A stretch of DNA of 11,795 bases, from contig JADFZC010000046.1 in NCBI GenBank assembly GCA_015232735.1, forward strand, positions 1 through 11,795, given 5' to 3'. The stretch is from Oligoflexales bacterium (GTDB lineage Bacteria > Bdellovibrionota > Oligoflexia > Oligoflexales > Oligoflexaceae). Shown here piece by piece: positions 1-11,795 of the stretch; the stretch's first letter is position 1, and each line of letters opens with the position of its first letter. Made by a program: the position numbers and the translations under genes. The notes under the pieces are model-generated. The model worked only from the letters and a program-made list of their open reading frames with translations. It did no database searches and was not told where the DNA came from.

Positions 1-1151
1 GACAATATCTGCTCCGAAAGTTCTGACAGGGCCTGCGAGAGGGAGGTATAGGGAAGATCCCTTGAGAACTGCTCGAAATTGCCTTTTATGAAAAATCCCT
101 TGTTGGTAATGATGGACTTGTAGAGTTCACTAATCAGGGATGATTTGCCGATTCCGGAAAATCCCCCCACCATGAGAAATTCCACACCGCCGCCCCGGAC
201 CCTGTCGAACAGTCCAGTAATCTCTTTCAGCTGCTGCTCACGCCCGTAGAGCTTCTGCGGGATTTCGAATCTTTCAGAAATATCCTTTAGTCCCGGCTTG
301 AATGGTGAAATTGTATTTTTTTGCTGAATCTCCTGGAGGCAGTATTGAAGGTCGACAAGAAGTCCCCGGGCGCTCTGATAGCGGTCGTCAGCGGATTTTT
401 CCAGCAGTTTTCCTATCACATTTGCAAGAGGTTCTGGAATCTGGGGATTGAGATTGTTGACAGGTTTAGGGACTACCGCGATATGTGCATGAACATAGCC
501 AAGAATGTCGGATGCGGTGAATGGTCTTTCTAATGTGAGAAGTTCATAGAGCGTGACACCCAGCGAGTAGAAGTCGGTCCTGTAATCGAGACTGCGGTTC
601 ATTCGCCCTGTCTGCTCGGGGGACATGTATTGAAGGGATCCCTCAATAAACCCTTTCACATTTGACTCCATGTGTTCGCGCTCGAGTGTGATCGCGATTG
701 AAAAATCGATTATTTTGACCTCGCCTGTTTGGGTATCGATCAAAACATTATGAGGACAGATATCCTTATGAATGACGGATTTTTTATGGATCTCATCAAG
801 GGCTTTTACGAGGGCTATTGCAATCTTCAGGCAATATTCAAGGTTCAAAGGCGGTGATGTCTTGATAAAATCGGCAAGGTTGGTGTCGCTAAAACTCTCC
901 AAAATCAATGCTGGCTTGTAATCGGCATTAACGATGTCAAGAGCCTTGATCACGTATTTGCTGTCGATTGATTTAATTATTGAGTATTGATGGTGATATG
1001 CCGCAATTTCAGCCTTGCTGGGCCGCGGGTCGGCAATGGTTTTTATCATGACTTTTAAACCATCGGAATTTCGGGTGCCCCTATAAACCACTGTTTTTAA
1101 CGATTCAAACAGCAGCTCGCCGATTTGATAGTCTTTAAGGTTAAGGGTCAT
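1..1151 (-). CDS. Ser/Thr protein kinase-like / AAA-ATPase signalling protein, N-terminal part (3' end beyond the window)
   Basis: The frame is open from the ATG at 1151 to the left edge, giving 383 residues. Residues 1-265 resemble a protein kinase: candidate ATP-site Lys37, helix-C Glu48, catalytic loop HKDICPHN (128-135, Asp130 and Asn135 present) and a metal-binding motif reading DFS (149-151) instead of DFG. No GxGxxG loop is visible. An activation-segment stretch GSLQYMSPEQTGRMN follows. From about residue 303 (YGREQQL) an AAA-type ATPase domain begins, with Walker A GFSGIGKS at 330-337. This order is the start of the large kinase / predicted ATPase / GAF / histidine kinase proteins known in cyanobacteria and other bacteria, usually well over 1,000 residues. 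The GAF and histidine kinase parts are only inferred because they would lie outside the window. An in-frame ATG at 1190 has no ribosome-binding site; the one at 1151 has GGA 7 nt upstream and fits the family N-terminus. It is divergent from the ATPase at 1498. Confidence 0.85.
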   Translation of the reverse strand, partial: MTLNLKDYQIGELLFESLKTVVYRGTRNSDGLKVMIKTIADPRPSKAEIAAYHHQYSIIKSIDSKYVIKALDIVNADYKPALILESFSDTNLADFIKTSPPLNLEYCLKIAIALVKALDEIHKKSVIHKDICPHNVLIDTQTGEVKIIDFSIAITLEREHMESNVKGFIEGSLQYMSPEQTGRMNRSLDYRTDFYSLGVTLYELLTLERPFTASDILGYVHAHIAVVPKPVNNLNPQIPEPLANVIGKLLEKSADDRYQSARGLLVDLQYCLQEIQQKNTISPFKPGLKDISERFEIPQKLYGREQQLKEITGLFDRVRGGGVEFLMVGGFSGIGKSSLISELYKSIITNKGFFIKGNFEQFSRDLPYTSLSQALSELSEQIL

Positions 1152-4100
1152 TATAATTCCAATTTTAATCTTTAACTCAAGTAAAAACATATCGGCTTAA
1201 TAACCTTATATCTTTAGAAATTTGTAACCCTTCGCCAGCTAGAAAGCACCAGCGACCGGTTCTTTTCCCATGCATGATGCCGCATCCTTCCCGTTCCTGC
1301 CGGAGGACATTAAACCAAACAGGTGTCAACCGTTTGGTTTAATGACCCTCATCCTGGTTGATACAATATAATATCTTGTTTTTATTATATATTGTGCCAT
1401 CAAAGCGATTATTTAACCAATTGGTGTTGAACTAAATGGTTAAATGAACTAAATTCGATAATATCAGAATTTAACTCAATCTTTTTAAAAGGCACCTATG
1501 GACACAAAATTGTTTATTTGCGATGAAGTCCTCATTGAACGCGACATCTGCAATTTGGAGAAAGAGAAGAAGGCTCTCAGCCAGGCGCTGCGGCTTTGCG
1601 AAAAGGTTCTTGTTTACGGACGCCGCAATTTCGGCAAAACATCCGTGGTGAAAAACGTGGCAGCGGCTGGCTGGCTGTCGGAAAACACCGGCGGTTTTTT
1701 TCTTTATGCGGATCTTTACGGAGTCAAGGAAATGGATCAATTGATCGCCCGTCTCTCGGCGGCGTTTACCGAGGCTTTCAAGAGAGCCTTTCCTGTCAGA
1801 GCCATCTTTGCTGAAATGATCGACATGGTAAAATCGCTCAGACCCAAAACATCCGTGTCTCCCGATGGCAGTGTCGAGCTTTCATTTGATGCAGCCCGCG
1901 CAGGCGGCCCCAAATTTCTTGCTGACGTCTTCATGCAGTTGGCGAAGCTGCGGGAAAATGACATAAAAGTTCTCGTCGTTTTGGATGAATTTCAAGAAGT
2001 CCACCGCATCAAGGAGGCGGAGGGCCTGCTGCGCGACTGTCTGCAGAATCTGCGACAAATCCCGGTCATACTGATGGGATCCAAGAAACATATGCTTTCC
2101 AAAATATTCATGACGCCGTCGGCGCCTTTCTTCAATTGGGGAACACACCTGGAGTTTGGCAACATTCCCTACGATGAATTCACCGATTATATGAACGAGC
2201 GCTTTGGTGCGATCGGACGAAGCATCGGCGTTGGGGAGTCGACAGAACTTCAAGATCTTATGTGCCGCGTGCCTGAAGCGATAAACCGCGTTTGCGGCAG
2301 AATCATGAAAAACGAAGGCGAAGGGGCCATTTCGTCCGAGGAGATTCGTGAAAGCATCCATCTCCTTATCGATGAAAGACGCAGTTCTGCCGAGGAGTAT
2401 TTGAGCATGATGTCGCCCACGGAGGAACGGGTTTTGACTCTATTTGCGGGTCAAAAGTCCGTTGCGCAGCCTACAAGCAAACGCTACGCTGCCGCACTGG
2501 GAGTCACCCCGCAAAGCATTCGAAAAATCGTCGGCAAACTGGAAGATGAGGCAGTGCTGTACCGGCAAAGCGACGGCTGCTATACATTTGCTGATCCTCT
2601 GATCCGTTTGCACCTTCTTGCCTTCAGACCCAAAATTGAACTTTAGCACCCAAAAAAATATATCAGCCTAAATGCGAGGGGTTTTAAACCGGTCATTTTA
2701 AAAAATAAACGCTTTGGCCCAAAATCATATTGTGCCCCCCCTCCATCAATGCTACCCTTTCTCAAAATTATTTTTTTGTAATCATTATATGCTGAAACGG
2801 AGTGATTTTATGAGAGATCATAAGAGTAGGATTCTTTCAGGAGCAGTTGTTTTTTTGCTTTTCTGCGCGGTTTTCCCATGCAAGGCCGGCTTTGGTTCCG
2901 ACTTTGCCTACAGAGATCCCCATGCACCGTATCTTGATTCGGAAAGTCCTGTTTCCGAAAGGGTCGAGGACCTCCTTTCGAGGATGACTCTGAATGAAAA
3001 GCTGACACTCTTCGATGAGACAATGGATGAAATACCGGGTCTTTCACCCGGATATAATGTTGGAAACGAAGCTCTTCACGGTGTCGTGCGGCCGGGTAAG
3101 GCGACGATATTCCCACAGGCCATAGCTCTTGCAAGCAGCTGGAATACCGATCTGCACCATGCCATTGCCACGGCTATTTCGGATGAGGCAAGGGCAAAAC
3201 ATAATGCGCTGGACGGCAGGACAGGCGCATATGCCGGTCTTCTGACATTTTTCTCGCCCACGGTGAACATGGCCAGGGACCCCAGGTGGGGCAGGACACC
3301 CGAAACATATGGGGAAGATCCCTATCTCACGGGCAGGCTCGGGGTCGCCTATGTAAAGGGGATGCAGGGTTATGATCCCCGCTATTTGAAGGTCGCAACA
3401 ACGGCAAAACACTTTGCCGCCAATAACCAGGAGCTTGACCGCGACCGCATCTTTGCCGAAATTCCCGAAAAGGTTCTGCATGAATATTTTCTTCCCGCCT
3501 TCAAGGACCTTGTGAAAGAGGGCAAAACGACTTCCGTCATGTCCGCGTATAATGGCATCAACGGGGTTCCCTGCACAGCCAGCAAATACCTTCTTACCGA
3601 CATTTTAAGAGGAGAGTGGGGTTTCAGGGGATACGTAGTCTCCGATTGCGGGGCAGTCGGAAACCTCTTCAGCAAATTTCATTATGCAAAGGACAACGTG
3701 GAAGCCGCTTCGATGGCTTTGAACGCCGGAGTGGATCTTGAGTGCGGAGAACAGGTGATGAAAGACAATCTGGCCCCGGCTCTGGCCTCGGGAATGGTCA
3801 CCGGGGAGAAAATCAATGAGGCCGCCAGGAGAGTGTTGACCGTAAGGTTCCGCCTTGGAATGTACGACAGCAAGGACCTTGTACCATACTCGAAACTACC
3901 ACCGGAGACTGTGGGTTCCAAAAAGCATATGGAGCTTGCTCTCAGGTCGGCCCGCGAGGGAATAGTCCTTCTCAAGAACGAGCAGACAGGCGCAGGAAGG
4001 CTTCTGCCCATAGATAAAGCCAGGGTAAAAAAGATCACCGTGGTAGGGCCTTATGCAGATCAAACCGTCTACGGCGACTACACAAACGATTCAGGTCCGG

Positions 4101-7100
4101 TGAATCCGCCTGTGACAGGGCTTTCCGGGATTATGAAGAAGGCCGGTTCCGATATCACTGTTTCATATGTCACCTTTCCGCTTGACGGGTTTACCGTCAT
4201 CCCTGAGGGGAATGTCCTGAGCCCCGATGATCCCTCAGTGCATGGCTGGAAGGGCGAGTATTACTCTGACAAAACCCTTTCAGGGGAACCAAAGCATGTA
4301 CGGATAGACAAGGTTATCGATTTCAATAAAAGAAGCTATAAACCCGATCCTCATTTCCCGGAGAGGGGAGCACCGGAGAATGCCTTTTCAGTCAGGTGGC
4401 ATGGGATTCTCGTTCCAGCCATATCAGGGCGCCATGTCCTGTCATTCACAAACGACGACGGGGTTCGCGTTTATATTGATGGCAGCCTTGCCATCAACGA
4501 TTGGAACATTGGTCATGCACGGCGCAACCTCTATTATGTCGATCTTACGGAGGGACGAAGGTATGACATCAGGATCGAGTACTATGACCGCGCCGGCGAC
4601 GCGGTAGCCAAATTCGAGTGGCGGGAGCCACTTGTCGATGTCATGGCCAGGGTGAAAGAGGAGGCCAGAGACAGCGATCTTGTCATCGCGTTCATGGGAG
4701 CAAACACTGACCGCGAACATGAGGGAGCCGACCGGGCAGATATAGCCATGGAAGCTAATCAAACCGAATATCTCTCGAAAATAGCCGAGGTCAATCCCAA
4801 CATCGTTCTCGTCCTTGTCAACGGCGGTCCCATCTCGATAAACTGGGAGCAGAACCATATCCCGGCGATTCTGGAAACGTGGTTTTCCGGCGAGCAGGGG
4901 GGAAACGCGATTGCGGACGTTCTTTTCGGCGATTATAATCCGGGCGGAAGAATGCCCATCACAGTTCACAGGGATGTCAGGGATCTTCCTCCCCTTACAG
5001 ATTATGACATAACCAAGGGAAGAACTTACATGTACTTCAAAGGAGAAGTCCTTTATCCTTTCGGATACGGGCTCAGCTATACGAACTTTCAATACGCGAA
5101 TATGAAGATGGACAGAAAGAAAGTTGCCCCGGGAGAAAAGATCCTTGTGTCGCTCGACGTCAAAAACACGGGAGAAAGGGCCGGTGACGAGGTAGTCCAG
5201 CTGTACATTCACGATCAAAAGTCGAGCGTCCAGCGCCCTGTCAGGCAGCTTAAGGGGTTTCAAAGAATTCATTTGAAACCTGGCCAGGCGCGGCACGTTC
5301 GATTTGAGCTGAGTTATGACGATCTGTCCTTCTATGATACAGGCAGAAGGCAATTCATGACGGAACCAGGCTTTTTCGATGTTATGGCTGGCGCCTGCTC
5401 CTCCGACATAAGACTGAAGGACGTTTTTGAGGCGATCTGAAATTCAAAGGCGGTATTTTTCCAATAATATTCCCCAGGCTTCCCGCCGGCAGCATTCTTA
5501 CCTCAAGGTAAGATTTTTTTGATGCCGGCTTCGTAAAACGCAACACAATGAATTCAAACAAAATACCGGCCTGATTCAATTCTTACTCAAGTTTGATTCC
5601 GAAATGCCGTTTGGAATAATATACAGAGAGAGAATTTCAGGGATGGTTCTTTTATGTGATCGTGGCAGGATAGGCAAAAGAATAAAATGCTGGTTATTTT
5701 TCTGAAACTTTTTTACTCTCCCGATTTGTCGGCCATCCTCATGATCGGATTTAGCCCGGGGAAATATGCCTTTCCTTAAAGTTCCCCCGGGCTTTTAAAT
5801 TTCGAATAAAAATCAAAAAACCTCTTACATCATACTTTATGGGATTGCGCTTCCATGGTAGGCAAATTAATCCCGCTCAAAACCACTGCCGGCTTCGATA
5901 TAATAATAAAGAAGATCCTGTTTTTTGCATGTTAATATTTTCCAACCTTTAAGGCAGATATCATCTTGGAAAAGGGCTTGATGGACGACAACAGGTTAAA
6001 AAGCGATATTTTTAGGGAAAATGAGATTGCGTCGAATCTTTTGACTGCAAAATCACTGATAGCTGCCTCATTGATCATCCCTTTCGTCAGCGTGATACTA
6101 TATTTTGAGTTTCTTCCCATCGAAGTCAAGGCATTGAAACTTGTGATCGTGATAATAAACATTCTCACCTTTCTGCCGACCATTTTGATTTTCTGGATGA
6201 AAAAACAGGACAGCTGGGTGAAATATTTCATAGTGACACTTGTAGCCATCGCCCTGGGACTTGCAAATATGACATCGGCAAACCGTATGGGAGCGATATG
6301 GTGTCTTATTTTCATCATGGCGTCATTTTATTTTTCCGTGAGACTGACGATATATTCTTCCGTTTTGACCGCACTCACAATCATCATAAGCGAACTTGCC
6401 GCCATAAGTCTCTTCCCCGAGGTATACGACAGCAGATGGTATGAAGTCCCTGCGACCAGGCTTATTGAGATCACGATACCACTGGCCTTTTGCATAGGAT
6501 ATGTAATCCGCTCCCGGCACCTCGTCCAGGATTTGCAGGAAACAAATACGAGCAGGGAAAAGGCCCTGCATCAGCTGCAGCTTAAACAGGATGAGGTGAA
6601 TGTATTGAACGCAAGCCTGCAGGATCTGAATGTCAATCTTGAAAACAAGGTCAAGGAGCAGACTGATGAATTAAGATCGGCAAATATGAAGCTCAAGGAG
6701 CTTGACAAGGAGAAGACAAGATTTTTTCAGAACATATCACACGAATTCAGGACACCTCTCACCCTAATCATGAATCCCCTTGAGAATCTCGCGAGGATTT
6801 TTACGGAAAATGCCGACATACAGACGGCTATCAGAAACTCCAAACGCCTTTACCGCCTGGTGACACAACTTCTGGAATTTCAAAAATACTCGGGAACATC
6901 AAAAAACATTCAGCTGAAACCTGTCAATCTCACAAGCCTTATCGGATCGATAAGCTCATCCTTCGCGCCCATTTGCAGGGACAAGGAGATCGATTTTGAA
7001 ATAAAAATCAATGAAATCAATTTGAATCCGGAATTGGGAAACGACAGCATCTATATAAACGGAAATATAGACGCACTGGAGAAAATCGTATTCAACTTTT

Positions 7101-10100
7101 TATCCAATGCATACAAATTCATCGATAAGTCAGGAGAAATCTTCCTTAAGCTTTGCGCCATACAGGACCGTGCGGTGATTTCCGTGAGCGATAATGGAAT
7201 TGGAATTTCAGAAGAGGATCAAAGACTGCTCTTCAATGTTTTTCATCAGGTCGAAAGCTCAAAAAAGTCGGGCGTCGAGGGAACCGGCCTTGGTCTCGCC
7301 CTTACAAAAGAGCTGACTGAAAAAATGGACGGGAAAGTCGAAGTCTCCAGCGGTCTGGGCAAAGGCAGCATTTTTTCCGTGAGTTTTCCTTTGCTCAGGG
7401 TCTCACGACCGATTGTCGATGCACTGTTTGTATTTGACATCCCATCCACAAGGGATTCTTTCAAGACGGAACTTTCAAATTTTACCCAAATACAAAGGCA
7501 CCTGATAATCGAGGATATCCTTCAGATCAGTGAAATAAAAAAAAGGTATCTGTTCAAATCCATGACATGTGAACTGAAGGATTTCGGCAAATATGACCTA
7601 AGTGCCTTATCCCTTTTCCATAAAGACCAGCCCGGGTGCAGGATAATTTTTATCGGCGACAATATCGTTGAATCCCTTGCACTGAAATTGAAAGAGAGCA
7701 AGATTGAATATTCGCTTGTAAGCGGTCAAACGTGTTACAGGGAGATTATCGGCAGTATCCTCAATTTCATCATGGAAAGCAAAGTATGCGAGCCATACAG
7801 CACAATAGAGGAATATTCCACAAGGGACTGGCTTATGCCCGATATGGATTTTGACCGTGAAAAAAATGATATCGTGTCCGAACTTGCAGATGATGGCAAA
7901 TCATCGGAGAAAGAGACTGTCCTTTTGGTGGACGATGTTATCGACCTTGCCAGACTGATGGCTCAATATCTTGCCGCCGAGGGATACAGGGTCAGTGTCG
8001 CCACTGATGGGAAGAGCGCTTTGGAAAAATGCTTGAGCGACAGGCCTGATCTTGTCATTACCGACTGGATGATGCCGGGAATGTCAGGAATAGATCTGAT
8101 AAAGTGGATAAGAAACAATAAATATCTTTCATCCGTTCCAATAATAATGCTTACCGCCAAGGATGAGGAGGAAAGCCGCAGGGAGGCTGTCGGATTCGGC
8201 GCTGACGGATATTTGGGAAAACCCTTCGATTATAAGGAATTGATCAGCACGGTTAAAAATCTTATCAACCTGAAGAAGGGTGAAAAAAAGATCGCTGATT
8301 TGAATCGCGAGCTGTCGGACCGGGTCCTGAAAAGGTTCCTGCCGCCGAATCTTGTCGATGACATCCTGGCGGGAAAGACGGTCTTTGATACCAATCCCCA
8401 ACATACAATGATAACAGTACTTATTCTCTCCATATGCGATTTTGGAAAAATATTTGAAATAATTGGACCTGAAAATATTTCGGTCCTTCTAAATGAGTAT
8501 TTTTCTGAAATGACTCAGATTGCATTCAGCCATGAAAGCATAGTCGATCGCTTCGAGGACGGTTCCATACGAATCATATTCGGCATAACCTACCCGGATG
8601 ATTCCAGAAGGCAGTCGGAAAAGGCCGCCTTGTGTGCATTTGCGATGATGAAAAGGATGTCTGAAATGACGGTCAAATGGAAAAAAGAATATGATCATGT
8701 GATTGGATATAAAATTGCCATCCACAGCGGCCAGGCCATAGTTGGAAACATCGGAAGCCCTCTTAGGTCTGATTACACAGCCATAGGACATGCTGTCATC
8801 GCAGCAAAAAAATTGGAATCCCTGGCAAAGGAAGGCGAAATAATCATATCGGAAAGAGTCCGAAACTTTATGCCTGAAGGCTGCAAATGGACGATCCATG
8901 GGCGATATAAACTGGATGAATCAAGAAATGAAGAGGTGGTATCAAAGCTTATTGAAGTAAACCCGGCCCTGAAGGACCGGGTGTCGAATCAGGAGAGGCT
9001 TTAAACCTCTCCTGATTTTGGTTAGCTTGAATAACCTCGCCCTGAAGGACGAGGTTTCCTTAAACTTGATGAAATGTAATGAGGCTGCATGAGGAAAATT
9101 CCAAAGGCTATTCAAAATAAATCGGCAGCGCCCTATCTCACGCTCCCTCCCTCTGCGCGTTCCAGCCGTTTCCAAATCGATTCGTACTTTCGTGTTTTTT
9201 TTATGGGCTGTTCCTCCAACGCCTCATCTTCGACATCGGACTGGGCATCAACGTATTCTTCCCTGTCATCATAATGTTCTTCCGAACAGACTTCCGCGGG
9301 GCCTGTACCCTTTAGAAAAGGGGCGTTTATACCCTTGCAGCCCGGTCCTGCGATTTTACCGGTATATCTGCAAATCATTTTGTGCTCTATCTCCACCGGA
9401 TTTGAAAATTTAGGGAGCTTTGATTCATGTTTTGTAAGACTGTGCATCCACCATCCCCACAAAGGAGCGGCAAGGTCCGAGGCCGCCGCCGCAAGGGATT
9501 TTGGCGTATCGTAGCCAAGCCAGACAACAGCCGCAAGCTCCGGTGTGGCGCCAACAAACCACAGGTCCCGCTCATGATCGGATGTTCCGGTTTTTCCCAT
9601 CACCTCTCCGGAATATCCGCCTTCGCCGCCTGCGCCGCGAACCGCTCCCCCGGTTCCCCAGTCCACCACAAGACGCATGAGTTCCCTTGTAAGGGTCGCC
9701 GCTTCGGGCGAAAGGACCCTTTCTCTCTTCTCAGGCTGAAGGTAGACGGTCTTTCCGGCAGCATCGACTATGCGTACAATAAGGGTGCCCTTTACAAGCG
9801 TGCCGCCGTTTGCCACAGTCGCCGAGAACTGGGCAAGCTCCATGGGTGCGGCCTCGGCCTGTCCCAGCGATATCCCAAGTTCATCAGGGTAGCGGCTGAC
9901 GTCAAATCCCAGCTTTTCCGCAAAATCGATCAGCGGCTTAGGCCCTCCAAGCTCTTCAAGAAGCGAAGCCGTGGCGATATTCTGTGACAAAGCCAGGCCG
10001 TAGGCTAAAGAGGCAGTATCCGAATATCTGCCCTCGACATTCCTTGGCGACCATTCGCCGGCTTCAGAACCGAATTTGCGTATGGTGTTGGACTCCGCAT

Positions 10101-11795
10101 TCGATGCGGTATATCTGGGTTTCCCGTCAGAACGCGGAGGCTGGCTGAAGGCCAACGCATACACAAGGGGCTTGAAGGCGCTTCCAGGCTGCCTTCTTGA
10201 CTGGACTGCTCTGTTGAACTGGGTGGATTTCATTTCCATTCCGCCCCATAAGGCACGGACGTGTCCCGTATTTACATCCATCAGTATCGAAGCTGATTCC
10301 AGGGGTTCCTTTCGGCGTCCAATCATGTTTTCAAGTTTTGCCGTCTTTTCTCTCATTATATTTTCAGTAATCGTCTGATCAGCCAGATTCATGGCGGTCG
10401 TAACATTCAGTCCCGCTCCATAAAGAATCGATTTGTCAATATTCTGTGTAAGCCAGATCCTGACGGCGGAAAGATACGATGGAAAACGTTCAGGCAGGGC
10501 GACGGGCGGCACTATTTTCAACGGTTCTTTCATGGCATCTTCTATATCGTAGCCGAACTGCTTTTTCATTGCCGCGAGCACCTGGTTTCTCTTTTGAATT
10601 GCGAGTTCCCTCGAACGGTCCGGCCCATATTTTCCCGGAGAAGGCAGAATGGCTGCAAGCATTGAAGCCTCGCCGAGCGTCAATTCAGACACATCCTTTC
10701 CGAAATAGTGTCTGGAAGCCGCCCTGAAACCGCACACGGCAAGACCCCCGTTCTGACCAAGATAGGGTACGTCCAGATAGGCCTGAAGAACCCCTTTCTT
10801 CCCGAGATAGAAGTCGGTGGCCACAGCCATGACAACCTCGCGTATTTTTCGATATATCGTCTTTTCACGCGACTCGGTGAAGTTCCTTACGACCTGCATT
10901 GTGAGGGTGCTTGCACCCTGCGAATACCTGTCATTCTCTATATTGCTGCGAAGAGCCCTGAAAAGCGATACCAGATTCACCCCGTGGTGGTTCCAGAATT
11001 CCCTGTCTTCCGAGGCGACTATTGCATCAATAAGATATTTGGGTGCCTCTTCCAATGGCAGATGCTCGCGAATTTCGCTGTCCTCTCCAAAAATCCAGCC
11101 GATCACAAGAGGCTCAAGCCTGTTGCCCGAGCGGGGTATGATCCTGCCGTTTTTTTCGCAATACTCACCCTTTTTCATATCGGTGCAATTTTCCCTATAA
11201 CCTCTGGCTTTCGCCTCCACTGCGAGTTTTTCCGAAAAAACCTCCGTCCCGACGGAATCGGAAAACACCCTAACCGGAAAGCTCCATCCCCTGTGAGAAA
11301 CCCTGTGAGACACATGATCATTGGCGATTTTCATTGCTGTGACCCACCATGTGAAAAGTATGATTGCAGCGATTGAAAACATTATAAACGCCGACACAAA
11401 AAATATTCGCTTCCGGGGCGACGCCTCATGGAAGCGAATCAGGATTTTCCGGATTATCTGAACTGGGAAATGCAAAATTTTCATCAATTGTCTCCTGTCT
11501 GCCTGGAACATCAGATTCGATTTCATCGTTTCATTAACCGCTATTGACGGAACTTGCGACCGGTTTTCTCGGACCGGCCGTTCCCCTCATAAATGCAAGG
11601 AGCATGCCTCACACTTTCTCCAATAAAAATAGTTTAATAGACAAGTTATTCAGACAAAGGCGTGAACAATTGCATGCCTGATGATGGGAATGAAGACATA
11701 TCATCAAGTTTAAGGAAACCTCGTCCTTCAAGCTAACCAAAATCAATACCACCAGTGAACTCTGACTGTTACCCATAAGTCTATAATCGATTGAA

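Overview
The window reads as chromosomal DNA of a Gram-negative bacterium with a rich signalling repertoire. It holds five protein-coding genes and no tRNA, rRNA, CRISPR array or transposase. The species cannot be named from the sequence. A kinase-ATPase signalling protein, a histidine kinase-receiver-cyclase fusion and a class A penicillin-binding protein (PBP) occur together in groups such as Spirochaetota, Desulfobacterota and Cyanobacteria, so any taxonomic guess is weak.

Layout: (1) 1-1151, minus strand, the N-terminal 383 residues of a large Ser/Thr-kinase-like / AAA-ATPase signalling protein that continues past the left edge. (2) 1152-1497, a divergent intergenic region with two inverted repeats, a 10-bp direct repeat and a TATAAT box. 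(3) 1498-2646, plus strand, an ATPase_2-type P-loop ATPase with a C-terminal winged helix. (4) 2810-5440, plus strand, an exported family GH3 glycoside hydrolase with an inserted PA14 domain, followed by a hairpin and T-run terminator. (5) 5441-5980, a 540-bp non-coding stretch with a second GC-rich hairpin and a TATAAT box. (6) 5981-9004, plus strand, a membrane histidine kinase fused to a receiver and a class III cyclase-like domain. (7) 9005-9132, a short convergent intergenic region with hairpins and one copy of a repeat. (8) 9133-11484, minus strand, a bifunctional class A PBP. (9) 11485-11795, its upstream region, which carries an inverted second copy of the same repeat.

The genes do not form one evident operon. 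Two are signal-transduction proteins, one is a probable DNA-binding ATPase, one degrades extracellular or periplasmic oligosaccharides, and one builds peptidoglycan. The most notable observations are: the cyclase domain of the hybrid kinase has lost both metal-binding aspartates and the transition-state asparagine, so it looks like a receiver-coupled pseudo-cyclase; a 45-nt sequence occurs in inverted orientation on both sides of the PBP gene; and dyad repeats sit in front of the winged-helix ATPase and suggest autoregulation.
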